A stretch of 64,000 bases of DNA from Codonopsis lanceolata (GCA_013146195.2 CM028378.1:79225808-79289807), one strand, 5' to 3'; numbered from the stretch's first letter, positions 33,343 through 45,357 are shown. Notes: generated by a model from the sequence alone, not told the origin. A program made the numbers and translations.

Positions 33343-33490
33343 CAAATCAGGACGGTTACAAAAGCTAATTACTGGCCAGGATTTGGTTTTAACAAAGCTA
33401 TTTACCGGTCATGATTAACTCATATCAAAAGCTATTTACCGGCCATGATTTGTTTTTACGAAACACAATTAACGGCCAGGATTCCATTTC
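33343..33490. repeat. Short tandem repeat AGCTATTTACCGGCCATGATTT, about four copies
   Basis: GCTAATTACTGGCCAGGATTT, GCTATTTACCGGTCATGATTA, GCTATTTACCGGCCATGATTT and ACAATTAACGGCCAGGATTC follow one another at roughly 35-45 bp spacing. A similar design to the arrays inside the MULEs at 36551 and 37404 suggests that it too is the subterminal part of a DNA element. Confidence 0.55.
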
Positions 33491-33709
33491 ATCTACAACC
33501 GTTTTTTCACCTTTTTTTTTTCTCACAACCGTTTTCTCTCTCTTCCTATTCATCTATTCCTATTCCAATTAATTCTCCTACTCTTACTTCATCTCCTACA
33601 CCTATTCAGGCCTCCATTAAATTTCAATGATCAATATTCAACACATAAATAAGTTCATTCAATATAATAATAACAAAGTTTTAACAATAATAATGACGTA
33701 AAATGTTAC

Positions 33710-33866
33710 CTTTGCTTTCCCCATTTTGTGGATGATCAGCAACCAACATCCGAATTTCCTTGGCGCCATGATCAGACCGACCCGATTGTTCATTTGCACC
33801 ACTGCCTTCCGAAACCGAATACATATCCGTCTGCCCAAAATTAGATAACCGACCCAAAAATCCCAT
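33710..33866 (-). other. Exon-like ORF on the minus strand ending at a splice donor
   Basis: The ATG at 33866-33864 opens MGFLGRLSNFGQTDMYSVSE and continues for 52 codons to a good donor AAAG|GTAACA (phase 1). Composition is protein-like (SDHGAKEIRMLVADHPQNGE). No downstream exon is recognised within a few kb, and no family is known to me. It could be a captured first exon or the start of a small transposon gene. Confidence 0.3.
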
Positions 33867-34111
33867 TTATTTTACATTTTCGTTTTACTGAGATATTACG
33901 GTTTTACAGTTTTATGGTTGCGAAAATTTGTATTTGTATTTTTTTAATTTTTAATTGTTATCATAATTAACTTAATCAATTTAATATTTTTCTAACCCGT
34001 AATTTCGTATACAAATTTAAAAATTTTAAAAAAAATCGTAAGTTTTGTAATTTGAAATATTTGTTTTTTTTCTTTTTGTCAGGCCCACAATTTCGTATAA
34101 AACTATTAATT

Positions 34112-34190
34112 AATTCCTCCGTTCTGGGCAAAGAGGCCCCGTTTGAAAATCAATTTTTTTTAAAAAATAATATTTTTGGTAGTTCATTTC
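34112..34190. mobile_element. Truncated Stowaway-like MITE
   Basis: CCTCCGTTCTGGGCAAAGAG followed by CCCGTTTGAAA and AATATTTTTGGTAGTTCATT matches one half of the family at 33133 in reverse orientation. The other half is missing. Confidence 0.55.
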
Positions 34191-34538
34191 CACATTACCT
34201 GCTTCATTTATTGATAAATTCTCAAATTGCCACCGTGACATCGGCACGAAAAAGAGTACTAGTATCCAATAAATTGAGACATATAGCAAAGAGGACGAAA
34301 GAAATGGGCCTACTTGCCACTGGAACCGATGCCAACTGAGAACTGTAGAGATCGATTAGAGCAAAAGATTTTTTATTATTTTTTAAATTAGAATCACTAC
34401 ATTAAAAAGTAAAAAGATGTTCAGTTAACACCATAAAGTTTCAACTTATACAACTTGATCCCTATAATCTCACTACTCTAACAACATCTAGCTTAGGCAC
34501 AATCGGCATGCCAAAAAAGTCACCTTTGGTTATTCGTA

Positions 34539-34710
34539 GAGGTGTCAATTTTTGTTCGCGTCCATTTATCCGTCCAGACCGTCCAATAAATTATGGGTAT
34601 GAGCATACCCAAAATTTTAAGTGGGTATAACTGTGCATGCCCACTTGAGACCATTAATTATGATGAGCTAAACGCCTAAACAGGCGCCCACTTGGACACC
34701 CATACTAAAA
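34539..34710. mobile_element. hAT-type MITE fragment
   Basis: The left end TAGAGGTGTCAATTTTTG and the phrase GGACACCCATA near 34704 resemble the two ends of small hAT MITEs, but no 8-bp duplication is seen. Confidence 0.35.
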
Positions 34711-34879
34711 CTCTTTCACGTGTTTTTCTAATTTCGCTCTCTTCGATCTCTCCATTCCTTTCGTATATTCAACATGTTTTTCCATCATGAAAAGTCAATT
34801 TGAGTTACTTTGTTTTATCTATTATATACATAATTATAAAATAACTTAAAATTAATAATGATGTTTAACATCTAACATA

Positions 34880-34993
<114 letters not shown>

Positions 34994-35399
34994 GCCCAAG
35001 GATTCCCTCCCAACATGAGGCCTAATTAATACTTAATACTGGACTATTAGAGCATCAACAATGGACATTGCTACCGACACTCTAAAACTGTTTTTGGAGT
35101 TTTTCAAGGGAACTGGAGCTCACAATGGACTCCCAATGCTACACCCTGGAGGGACCTTTAGTGGAATAGTGATCCACTTTCTCTCCGTGCCTTGTTTCTA
35201 GTTTGTAGTTATCCGTTAGCCGTGCTGAGGTCGTGTAGATCCTGTAGCTGTGCACAATGGATCGATAGTTGATTTGAGATCGTGTGTTCATGATTGTCAC
35301 AGTTGCCGTTTCTTTCGAGTCGTAGCTCGCAGAGTCTCCTTTAGCATTGTGTTGTTTCTTCTATTTTGTCCTTCTTTTCTGATAAGGACGTCTTGAGTA

Positions 35400-35936
35400 A
35401 AGTTATATAAACTTTACAGTTGGATAGCATTCCTAGTCTTGTTGTACTTTCATGTCGCCGACTTTATTAGTCGGTCGTGTATACTTCACTTTATGGTAAT
35501 TATTCAGTTGTCTCCTGAGCAAGCAGTAGCTTCGAGGCATTCAATATATCTCTTGTTATTGTTGTTGTTAACCTCGATTTGTATTAACCGTTGGGTAATT
35601 GTTATATCCGGTTGGATTTATGTTGAAACGCTGGCCTGGAGTGCCGATGGTTTGTTCTGTGTCTGCAATATTGCGGCACACAAGTTTTGTTTTTCCCCTT
35701 TGTGAGATTAATGTCTCTCTTGGTTTCTTTAACTTCGGTTTCGAGCTTCATAGCTCGGGACTTCATTTCTTTATCGTTTCCGCATATTCGATTTTTGTAA
35801 ACCCGTATTTTAGTACGGCTTTATGTTTGTGTTTAGAGCTTGTTAGCTCGACTGTTCGACTTGCTATTGTTTTCTTGTCTTCGTTTAGCGGCATGGCCTT
35901 AAAATTTCGTATTGGAATCCGGGTCGGTTCGTCACA
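35400..35936 (+). mobile_element. Truncated LTR, Tekay/del-like Ty3/gypsy
   Basis: Phrases such as AAAGTTATATAAACTTTAC, GTGCCGATGGTTTGTT, GAGCTTGTTAGCTCGACTGT and the end CGGGTCGGTTCGTCACA match in order the U5 half of the minus-strand LTR at 51560-52200. It ends at 35936 with no primer binding site after it. A MITE-like start (AGAGCATCAACAATGGACA at about 35050) lies to its left. Confidence 0.65.
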
Positions 35937-36550
35937 TCCACTTCAAAAACCTTCCAAACACAATTAATTTGCAGTTTACACATAGCCTACATAGAGAATT
36001 ACCTTTGTGGTCGCCGTTTGGGTGAAGGCCGAAGAGGCTTGAAAGAGAGTCGTGATTTCAGCTGCAAATTGGGTGTGTGATTGTCGTCGTCTCTCATTAA
36101 ACACATCAAGACTCCGGTTCATCTAGTGAGTCAAGTATGCTCTCTCGTTGCGTGGTTTCATCGGGTTGATCAAATTTTTGTGAAATTTGTTTTGTTATAA
36201 TTGATCTATGCTTGTTATTTTTTTGGGTTATAATTGCAATGGTGATTACTACCTTACTGGTTTTTGTTTGTTCTACACTTGTAGGTTGTGAAGTTGTTCA
36301 CTATCGTGTATTTTTTTGGTGAGCGTGTGTTTGACTGTTTGACCATAACTTAGAGTAATTGATCACCAAATTAATTATGAATAGCTAATAATTTTGTTTC
36401 GATAAATGTTTGAAGGCTGATAATTTTCAAATAATTTTTTACGGTAGTTTGGAATAAAGAGATTTTGGAACTTCATTTGTAAGAAAATAATTTTAATATT
36501 ATAATATTATAAAATATGTAATTTAATTTTATCTATTGGTAATTATTATT
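35937..36550. other. Intergenic DNA
   Basis: No recognisable gene is seen. The segment 35990-36130 has a higher GC content than its surroundings but no convincing ORF. Confidence 0.4.
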
Positions 36551-37368
36551 GGAGAAATTGCGGGCCAGTTCACTTTTTGAAGTTTCTAATCGCTAAAGAA
36601 CTTTTTTTTTTCAATCGAAAAAAGTCACTTTTGGTGGCAAAATGGATACAATATCCTTAATGAACCGTAGGTGCCTCAGAGGTCATTATTTTTACACCGC
36701 GGTTCATTAATTTTAATGCATTAATTTTTGCATCACGGTTCAATAGTTTTATTGCACCGCGATTCATCAATTTTATTGCATTAATTTTACACCGTGGTTT
36801 AATAGATTAACTGTCTAGTCTAATTGCACCGCGATTCATCAATTTTATTGCATTAATTTTTGCACCGCAGTTCATCAATTTTATTGCAATAATTTTGCAC
36901 CGCGTTTCAATAGTTTAACTACTTAGTCTAATTGCACCGCGATTCAATATTGTAATGAAACAAACCATGTCATTCCTCAGTCTTCTTTTTCCTTCTCCTC
37001 TGTCGTAAACCTTCTTATTTCTCCTCTTTCGTCTTCGTCTCTACTGTCAAAGTCCTCAGAGCCAACACATTTTCATTAAAGTTTCGTAGTTAATGACTCA
37101 GAAAACTCGTTTACCTTGCGGGGGCGTTGCCCCCAAACCCCCACGAAGGAGCGCTGCCCTCCCTCTCGATCTAACCAAGCGGGTTGATCCCCATTTCGCT
37201 ACCCAACAATGGTGATTTTTGAATTCAAAGTGTGTTGCCGGAGCTGTTGAAGGAGACGATGACATTTTTGAAACAATATTTCGAAAAATTGGTATTTTCT
37301 GGTTGGAAAAAAAAACTAGACATGAGAGGTTAGAAACATCAAAAAGTGGACCATCCTGAATTTCACTC
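36551..37368. mobile_element. Non-autonomous MULE-like element A, 818 bp
   Basis: 9-bp duplications ATTATTATT lie at 36542-36550 and 37369-37377. The left end GGAGAAATTGCGGGCCAG..CACTTTTTGAAGTTTCTAA is mirrored by the right end (reverse complement) GAGTGAAATTCAGGATGG..CACTTTTTGATGTTTCTAA. Inside is an array of about 36-bp units with GCACCGCGATTCATCAATTT cores (36680-36960), then a GC-rich gene-like patch near 37118-37200. No transposase is visible. The duplication is low-complexity, so it carries modest weight. Confidence 0.7.
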
Positions 37369-37403
37369 ATTATTATTTATCAATTTTAGAATCTAATTTT
37401 ATA

Positions 37404-38270
37404 GGGTGATAACCGGGCCGGTACACTGTGGAAATAATATAACCCCAAAAGTCCAACATAATATTATTTAATCGCTAAAGTACACTTTTGGGGAAAAATG
37501 AAGAAGATACCCTTAATGAAAGAAAAACGCGCACACAAAGATGTCTCAATTTGTGCGTTGACAAAAAAATTGTGCGTCGGTAAAAAAAACTGGGCATCGC
37601 TCGAAAAATTTGTGCGTCGCTCAAAACCCACTGCCCAAAAATTTTGGGCGTCGCTTAAAAGCCACGGCCCAAATTTGAGCATCGCAATGCAAAAATTCGG
37701 TTTCGCAATCCAAAAATTGGGTATTGATAATTAATTTTACGCATCGATCATTAATTTTGAATTTACGGAACCTCCCCACTTATTATAGATAGTACTACAC
37801 CACCTTCGCACGAAGAAAGAGTAGAAAGCTCAATTCGATAGAAGGAGATGTAGATATTGCTCGTACTATCACAGTCCTTTGTTGAGGAATAGATCTACCC
37901 ACGTGCGAAAATAAGCAGCAGTAGTTCTAGCTCTTGGTCCTTTTCTCTTTTATAGCTATATATAAGCTCCTATTCTAGATTATCCTCAAGCTATGAATAG
38001 GGAGAGAAGGCGGCAGATTGGGGGAAGAAGAGGGAGGGGGAGGTTTGTTGGGTTATTGTATGTAGGAGAAAGAGGGAGTATATGCGTGTCCGGGGAAAAT
38101 ACGAAAGTAAAAAAAAAACAGAGAATAGAGTGAAAGAGACGAAGATAGGACGAAAAAACTAGGGTATTTTTGAAACAAAATTTTGAAAAATCACTTCACC
38201 GGTTGAATAAGAAAATAAGGGAATGGAGCAGTAACAATTTTACTAAATTGTACCGACCTATAATTATTCC
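37404..38270. mobile_element. Non-autonomous MULE-like element B, 867 bp
   Basis: 9-bp duplications AATTTTATA lie at 37395-37403 and 38271-38279. The left end GGGTGATAACCGGGCCGGTAC and the right end (reverse complement) GGAATAATTATAGGTCGGTAC share GG.CGGTACA. The text TAATCGCTAAAG..CTTAATGAA after the left end, and TTTTTGAAACAA..TTTCGAAAAAT-type text before the right end, are shared with element A. An array with GTGCGTCGCTCAAAA cores fills 37540-37700. Confidence 0.75.
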
Positions 38271-38439
38271 AATTTTATATTTGAGCCGGGGCTCCAAAAT
38301 GTCCGAACCAACCCTATTGGGTTCGGTCCAACCCACATTGTGGTTTAAACGGGTCGCTAATAATTCAAACCTAACCCTAGCATTTTCTGCTTTAAATGGT
38401 TCCATCATGAGATTTTCATTCCAAATTTCCAATTAAAGT

Positions 38440-38590
38440 CTCTTATTACACTCACACGCGCACGGCATCTATCCTCGTTTCTGCCGCAATCCCTTTCGAT
38501 TGACACCAAACTACACAAGAACAGACAGTTAAGTTTTAGGGACTATCAGTAGCACTGATAAATAAGCTGATTCGAATCACTAGGCAAAAG
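38440..38590 (+). other. Possible 5' UTR exon of the F-box gene
   Basis: A CA/CT-rich leader-like segment (ACACTCACACGCGCACGGC...) ends in a consensus donor AAAAG|GTAATC at 38590/38591. It lies on the same strand as the F-box coding exon. The link is inference only. Confidence 0.3.
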
Positions 38591-39250
38591 GTAATCTTTT
38601 ACTCCTTTTTACCAATTAAATCCTTTATTTTTAGGTTCATTCTTTCAATTAATGTGAAGCTGATTTTAGAAAATAATTTTGTTGCTACTTTGAAAGATTG
38701 AATTTCGCTGCAAAATTTTAAAGATGGAGTCTTGGTGCATATTGGAATAACTTTGTGATAGTATGAGGGTACGTTTTGTTTATGTCAAGTTCAAGAATTT
38801 GATGGTTTGTACTTGTAGTAGTACATCAGCCAATCATTTATGTTCAGAATTGTTCATAACCCTATTAACTCGTAATTTATTCATGAAATAAGAAGAAGCA
38901 AAAACGCATTTTTGAGTGTTATCATGATTGCTACAAACTGTTTATTGGAAATCTACCAAGAAGTTGGTTGATTTTGGGTTGAATTTATTTGAGAAAAATA
39001 ATTGAAAATATCTATGCTTCTTTGAATCATAATCTTATGAACTTTTGAATGTAAATTTCAAATGCTTTAAATGATTTTTGTAATTAATTTGAAGCTTCCT
39101 CTAATCTTTTGCTCGTCCATGTTTAAATTATCCGCTTACTTGTTTCATTTGAGTACATTAGTTGGGTCTAAGCAATTCTTGAACTTGTTCATTATGCCGC
39201 TAGGGTCATTGAATGGGAGGAGGCAAACTTGGGACATTAGCACTCTATAG

Positions 39251-39539
39251 AAGCTGCACAGAGACTTCGGCGAGGAGATGATGGTTCAGCTTTTGGGTAG
39301 AGCGTATACAGCAATAAAAGACATCAAAATGACCCGTGCAACTTGTCCTCCTTGTGATTTTCTGATACTTGTTCCTGTTCAATGCATTATTGAGAAGCAA
39401 ATTAACAGTGAAAGAATTGATGCCGCTGGTATCTTTGAGAGCTCCAGAACCACATCTGTAGCTTTCGGTATAATTCCAGGACATGTGGAGGAGGAATACA
39501 AGTTTCTCAAATTGCCCATTGCTCGAGGGAAAGAGGCAG
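39251..39539 (+). other. Possible coding exon of unknown identity
   Basis: An open frame between an acceptor-like CTCTATAG and a donor GGCAG|GTAGTA encodes 96 codons (KLHRDFGEEMMVQLLG ... LKLPIARGKEAG). Its composition is protein-like, but I recognise no family. The exit phase (1) does not fit the open frame of the segment at 45358, so membership in the F-box gene is unproven. It lies just left of the copia insertion. Confidence 0.3.
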
Positions 39540-39692
39540 GTAGTACCGAATTGCACTTTTCTTGCTTCATATATCTACTCTACTTGGTTATTTCATGGAC
39601 TTTTGGCATCGTCATATATTTTTGGTCGGGTTGGACTTAGAGTTTCGTATCCAGGAACCTCGCTGGATAATTGGTTGCATGTATTAGAGATA

Positions 39693-40049
39693 TGTTAAGG
39701 ATACTACTTCAGTTATGCAGACCTCCGATTAAAGACAAGCGACCTCCGCTTAAAGCAAACTCTAAGGGAGTCGAGTGTACAAAAGGAAAAGATAAGAAGG
39801 ACTGAAAGCATCTTTAAGGGTGTCAAGTATTTTAGTTATGCTTCTTCGGGTAGCGAGTGTACATTGTTCAATCTGTTAGAGAGTTTGTTAGAGGAGCGTA
39901 TTCTTTTCTTCTTTTTCGCTATGGTGCTATGTATAAAATGCGCTTATGTAATGCAAAGAGTAATCAATTGAGTGAGAATCATCTTCTTCAATATAGAAAC
40001 TCTATCATTTCTATTTCTTCAATAACAAAACAAGGCACAAATTGTTTCA
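39693..40049 (+). repeat. 5' LTR of the copia element
   Basis: 357 bp, TG...CA ends, with TATAAAAT at 39932-39939 as the likely promoter TATA box. Confidence 0.9.
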
Positions 40050-40061
40050 TGGTATCAAAGC
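40050..40061 (+). other. Primer binding site (tRNA-Met type)
   Basis: TGGTATCAAAGC starts immediately after the LTR. Confidence 0.85.
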
Positions 40062-40299
40062 TAGGTTGATCCGATTGTTAGCTTCCTTATTACAATCATT
40101 CATTCAATCTATTCGCCGAACTATTCTCTTGTTTCTCCTTCACGATGTCTCTGAAGCTACACAAAATTCAAGTCGCGAGACAGACAACTTCAAAGCAATT
40201 GAAGAAGATGCTTATGCCTCATCGAAGCTCATGTAACTCTTCCAACTTCACATCCTCTATACCTAAATTCGAGTGACCATCCGTATGTGCTTAGTCACT

Positions 40300-43200
40300 C
40301 AAGTCCCGGTTAATACAAACTACAACAAATGGAAGAGAGCAATGATGATTGCACTTTCATCTAAGCCGAAATTAGGTATTGTTATGGATTAAACAAACAA
40401 CCTAATTCTCGCCTAAATACATTTCAACGGCAAAGATGCAATGACATGGTTATATCATGGTTATTAAATGTCAGATCACCCGAAATTGGATCAAGTTTGG
40501 TCTATTTCAAAAACTAAGGAAATATGGGATGATCTAGAAAGTAGGTTTACACAAGGCAATTAATGCATCTAAGGTGTTTCAACTTAAGAAAGAGTTAATG
40601 AATCTTCAACAGGATCATTATCAATTCCTCGATTATTTTACAAAATTTAGATCTGCGGGATGAATTTGAGGAGGTTAGTAATATGCCCAAATGTGAATGT
40701 GTATGTTCATGTGATTCACACAAGAAGATGGATGAGTATGATCAAATGCGTAAGGTAACACGCTTTCGATTGGGCTAAATGAAACCTACTCGGTATACGT
40801 AGCTCACTCGCTATGACTCCTTTACCAAATATGAGCACAACTATGTCATTGCTAATGCATGATGAAAAAGTGAAAGAATGTTCAGCTAAGCAATCAAATT
40901 ATTCGTTGATCACAATGTTTCTACCTTGCTCTATTTGCTAAAAATGTCGCATCCCGTTAATCATAGCAAGAATCAATAATGCCGGTAGAAAAATTGTTTC
41001 CAAAGGACATCTATTGTGTGATCATTGTGGAGGAAATGGTCACATTAAGAGTTCATGCTTCTTTCTTAATGGATTTCTGAATGGCATAAGTTGTATGGAG
41101 TGAAGCCGCACCCTTCAAAAATGCCTAAGAATCAAGAATAAATGCGGAAGTGTTCGGTCAACACAACTACCATAAACAATGAAGTGAATGATCGCTGCTA
41201 AGATCGCTGTTTCCTTATCTCGAGGAATATTACAATCACTGTTGAGAATGATTAATGATCGAAAACTACAAACTCGATGTTCCTCAAGTAGCTCAAGTTG
41301 CAGTGAATCTCACATCACTCCTAGTGTTATAAGTTCGTACATTGTACTTCGATGTCAAGCATAATCAAGAATGGATTATAGATTCGTGCATCGATCATAT
41401 CACTTCATCATTTCATCTCCTTATTGATCCTATTCCTTTTGTGTCTACTATTCACTTACCTAATGGTCTCACTACCTTTAGTACACACAAAGGATCCATA
41501 AAACTCTTCAATGATATAACATTGTTTCATGTTCTTTATGCACCGATTTTTCTCTTAACTCGATATACGTTAGTAAACTTGTTACTTCCAAGAATTGCAG
41601 CTTATCCTTCTTTCCAACATACTGTCTCTTTCGGGACTTAGTCTCCAAGACCTTGAAGGGGATTGGTAAGGCGGTTGGAGGCCTCTACAAGCTTGAACTA
41701 CATACTCCTCGCCTACTAGGCCCTGTTGTGTCTTGTTCTCAGTAAATCTTAAACTGAAACATTATGGCACCATAGATTGGGCCATGTTCCTATGTCAATG
41801 TTGAAATACTATCCAATTTCATGTTCTAAATACATTGCAAATACATTGTGTGATGTCTGTCATTTAGCTAAACAATGTAGAATTCCCTTCGTTAGCACTT
41901 CTCATGTTACTACTCCCTTTTCTCTTATTCACTTTGTGACATTTGGGGTCCCTATAGACATCATACTTATGATGGTTGTCATTCCTTTTAACCATAGTTG
42001 ATGATTTCTCAAGAACCACATGGACCTATTTAATGAATTCTAAAACTCGATTCTTTCCTACATGAAAACATTCCTACAAATGGTGCAAACTCAATTTCAA
42101 ACATGTGTTAAAACCCGATCGCACAATGGATCCGAAGTTTTTAGTGGTGACATGACCTCCCTCTCTCCTCCCTTGGTATTGTTCACACACAGCCTCGTGT
42201 TGAGACTCCTCAACGTAATGGAAGGGTTGAAAGAAAACATAGGCATTTACTTAATGTTGCTAGGGCCTTAAGATTCCAAGCTCATTTGCCTATATAAATT
42301 GGGTGACCGTGCATTCGGCGACCACTTATCCGATCAATAGAACTCCTCCGACTATTCTTTCTCATAAAACTCCATATGAAGTATTGTTGCTTCAACCTCC
42401 CTCCTATTCTCACCTTAGAGTATTTGGTTGTGCGTGTTTTGCCACCACTATTAAAGCCGGCAGAGATAAATTTGCTCCAAGAGCCTCTAAATGTATTTTT
42501 CTAGGTTATCCTGGCGGCAAGAAAGCTTACAAATTATATGACCTTCATACTCACAAAATTTTCTATTCTAGAGATGTTTTCTTCTATGAAGATCAATTCC
42601 CTTATGCCTCCTATCCTTATATCACCAATGAATCTCACACTCCCATGTTTACTCCTCTTGATTTACGTGTCGATGAACTCGATTTTCAAAGGCACCAAAT
42701 GCTGTTCCTACTTCATCATCTACATCTGCTTTCTCCTCCACCTTCCCTACTCCTTCTTCTTCTAATTCAGCTCCTTTGCCCTCTTCACATGTTCCTAATA
42801 TTACTCCTTCATCCAGCCGCTTAGACAAAAGGTTGTTCCATGCAGTACAAGGATTATACAGTCTTCCTCCTCGCTTACCACGCTAACTCCTCTATTTCCT
42901 ATTCTTCTATATCTCCCGCTTATTATTCCTATATCCGCAATATTTACGCCTTTATCTCGAACCTACCTCTTATGTGCATGCTCTCAAAGATCCTAACTGG
43001 TGAATGCTATGGCGGAATTGCATGCATTAGAACTTAATAACACTTGGCGCTTGACTAATCTCCCCGTTGGCAAGAGGCCTGTTGGATGTAAATGGGTATT
43101 TAGGCTTAAGTATAAGGCCGATGGTACCTTGGACAAGTACAAAGCTAGGCTTGTGGCTAAGGGATTTACTCAAGCAGAAGGGGAGGATTATTTTGAAACC

Positions 43201-44480
43201 TTGCACTGTTGCCAAGATGACAACAAGTGAGATTGTTTCGGCCTTACAAATTATTAAAGGTTGGCATATTAGTCGATGGATGTCACTAATGCTTTCTTGC
43301 ATGGGATTTGGATGAGGAAGTATATATGACTCTCCCTCAAGGCTATTCTATTCCTTCTTCCTTTCGATGCTTCTTCTCGGCTGTGGTGTGTAAATTGTTG
43401 AAATCTTTATATGGCTAAAGCAGGCTCCCGGACAATGGTATACAAAATTTCTTTGCAGCCTTGGTTGCCTTTGGTTTTGTGGAATCCAAGAGTGATCATA
43501 CCTTGTTTACTCGACCAAGGATGACTCATTTATCGCTTCTCCTAGTCTATGTTGATGATATCCTCATTGCCTTGGTTCTAATTCTTACGTTATCGGTCAA
43601 GTTAAGGCTCATTTGCATTCCTCATTCCGGATCAAGGATCTTGGTCCTTTGAAGTTCTTTCTTGGTATTGAAGTGGCTAGGTCCGCTCAAGGGATCTATA
43701 TTCATCGAGAGAAAATATGCTCGAACATTGTTTCGAGATGTTGGATATCTGAATGCTAAACCCTCTAAAATTCCTATGAAATGTCATCATTCTCTGTGCG
43801 CAGATCTTGGTACTCCTATGAAGAATCCTAATTCATATAGAAGACTTATTGGTAGGCTTGTCTATCTATCTATATCTAGACTCGATATATGTTATGTTTG
43901 TGCATATTCTTAGCCGATTTACATGCGCTCCTAGAGATCCTCATTGGGAGGCTGCTCTAAAACCGGTTAGATACATCAAGGGATCCATTGGTCAAGGTCT
44001 TTTATATTACGTGGACGTCCTCTTTCTCTTTCGTGTATTGTGATCCGGGCTTCTTGTCCAACCACTAGAAGGTCTTTATCGCTATTGTGTCTTACTTGGT
44101 ACATCTCTTATATCTTGGAAGGCTAAGAAGCAAGGGGTAGTATCTAAGTCTTCTTGTGAAGTGAATATAGGAGTCTTGCCAATGCCTCATGTGAAGTTGT
44201 GTGGTACGCTTGCTCTTCTTCATGACTTTGGTGTTACCTTGGTTTGGCTCTGTTTCTATTTTACGTGACAATAAATCGCTTTACATCTTGCCTCCAATCA
44301 CGTGTTTCATGAGAGGACCAAACATATTGAGATAGATTGTCACTTTGTGCGGGATAAGATTGTTCTTTGGTCTCATAGTCCCTCACTTTATTGCCTCTCG
44401 GGATCGGTTGGTCGATATCTACACTAAGGCCCTTTCCTCCTCTCACTTACAGTTCTTGATGTCCAAGCTCAATGTGTTCA
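40300..44480 (+). pseudogene. Copia gag-pol polyprotein, heavily broken
   Basis: A gag with an intact CCHC knuckle (CDHCGGNGHIKSSC, 41017-41058) is followed by protease. There the D-S-G active site reads WIIDSCID (near 41372), so the Gly is lost. Integrase fragments are HHRLGHVP (about 41770), CDVCHLAKQ and the GKRPVG-preceding RVFGCACFATT/FLGYPGGKKAYKLYD block (42420-42540). RT is VGCKWVFRLKYKADGTLDKYKARLVAKGFTQ (43084-43176), with the catalytic YVDD in LLVYVDDILIA (about 43540-43570). RNase H gives RLVYLSISRLD, HWEAALKPVRYIKGS and a TKALSS tail. Numerous stops and frameshifts separate all parts. Confidence 0.85.
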
Positions 44481-44503
44481 ACTGCTCTGTTTCCACCATT
44501 GGG

Positions 44504-44514
44504 CTTGAGGGGGA
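44504..44514 (+). other. Polypurine tract of the copia element
   Basis: CTTGAGGGGGA abuts the TG of the 3' LTR. Confidence 0.8.
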
Positions 44515-44873
44515 TGTTAAGGATACTACTTCATTATGCAGCGGCGGCCTCCGATTAAAGACAAGCACCTCCGATTAAAGCAAACTCTAAGGAGTCGAGT
44601 GTACAAAAGGAAAAGATAAGAAGGATGAAAGCATCTTTAAGGGTGTCAAGTGTTTTAGTTATGCTTCTTCGGGGTAGCGAGTGTACATTGTTCAATCTGT
44701 TAGAGAGTTTGTTAGGAGGAGCGTATTTTTCTTCTTTTACGCTATGGTACTATGTATAAAATGCACTTATGTAATGCAGTAGAGTAATCAATTGAGTGAG
44801 AATCATCTTCTTCAATATAGAAACTCTATCATTTCTATTTCTTCAATAACAAAACAGTGCACAAATTGTTTCA
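44515..44873 (+). repeat. 3' LTR of the copia element
   Basis: 359 bp, matching the 5' LTR along its length with small indels, followed by the AGATA duplication. Confidence 0.9.
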
Positions 44874-44878
44874 AGATA

Positions 44879-45357
44879 TTAATCAGTTAAGATTGTTTTT
44901 TCAGGTGGAAATACTTATTTTGTGATTTGGACAAGTAAGATGAAGGTAACTTAATTGTAAATATATTTCTTTGGTTGGTGTATATTCATGTATACGTGCT
45001 GTCTAGCTATATATATTATAGTAAGTTGGGAAAATGACAAAAGGAATAACTAGCCAGAAGGAGAAGGGTAGCGTGCTTATGTCTAATTTACTCATTGACT
45101 AGTGTACTTTGTTTATGAATTATGACAAATAAAGTAGTGTATTTTTTTTTTGTTTTCAGTTATGGGATAGAAATGGATGCGGTTAGTGAAAATTTAACAA
45201 AATGTTTCAATAATCTCCCCCTCAAGTTTGAAAACTCAAAAATCAGGATTTAGGATTTTAGGGCATAGGGTTTTGTGATTTACTGGTTTGCGTTTGGGGT
45301 TTAGGATTTAGTGATATTTTGTCAAAGATACTGATTTGCATTTGGTTTATTTTACAG
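44879..45357. other. Probable intron remainder upstream of the F-box coding exons
   Basis: AT-rich. It ends in a polypyrimidine run and acceptor TTTATTTTACAG at 45357. No element is recognised. Confidence 0.4.

Larger units (their letters stand above)
39693..44873 (+). mobile_element. Ty1/copia retrotransposon, complete ends, 5181 bp
   Basis: The LTRs are 39693-40049 and 44515-44873, both TGTTAAGGATAC ... AATTGTTTCA. The 5-bp target duplication AGATA lies at 39688-39692 and 44874-44878. A Met-type primer site TGGTATCAAAGC (40050-40061) directly follows the 5' LTR, and the polypurine tract TTGAGGGGGA ends at 44514. Small size and short LTRs fit an Ale/Retrofit-like group (inference). LTR differences are mainly single-base indels. 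The coding region is broken throughout. Confidence 0.92.

Noticed and set aside
35990..36130. Possible exon in the GC-richer patch
   Set aside because: No open frame longer than about 30 codons with good splice sites.
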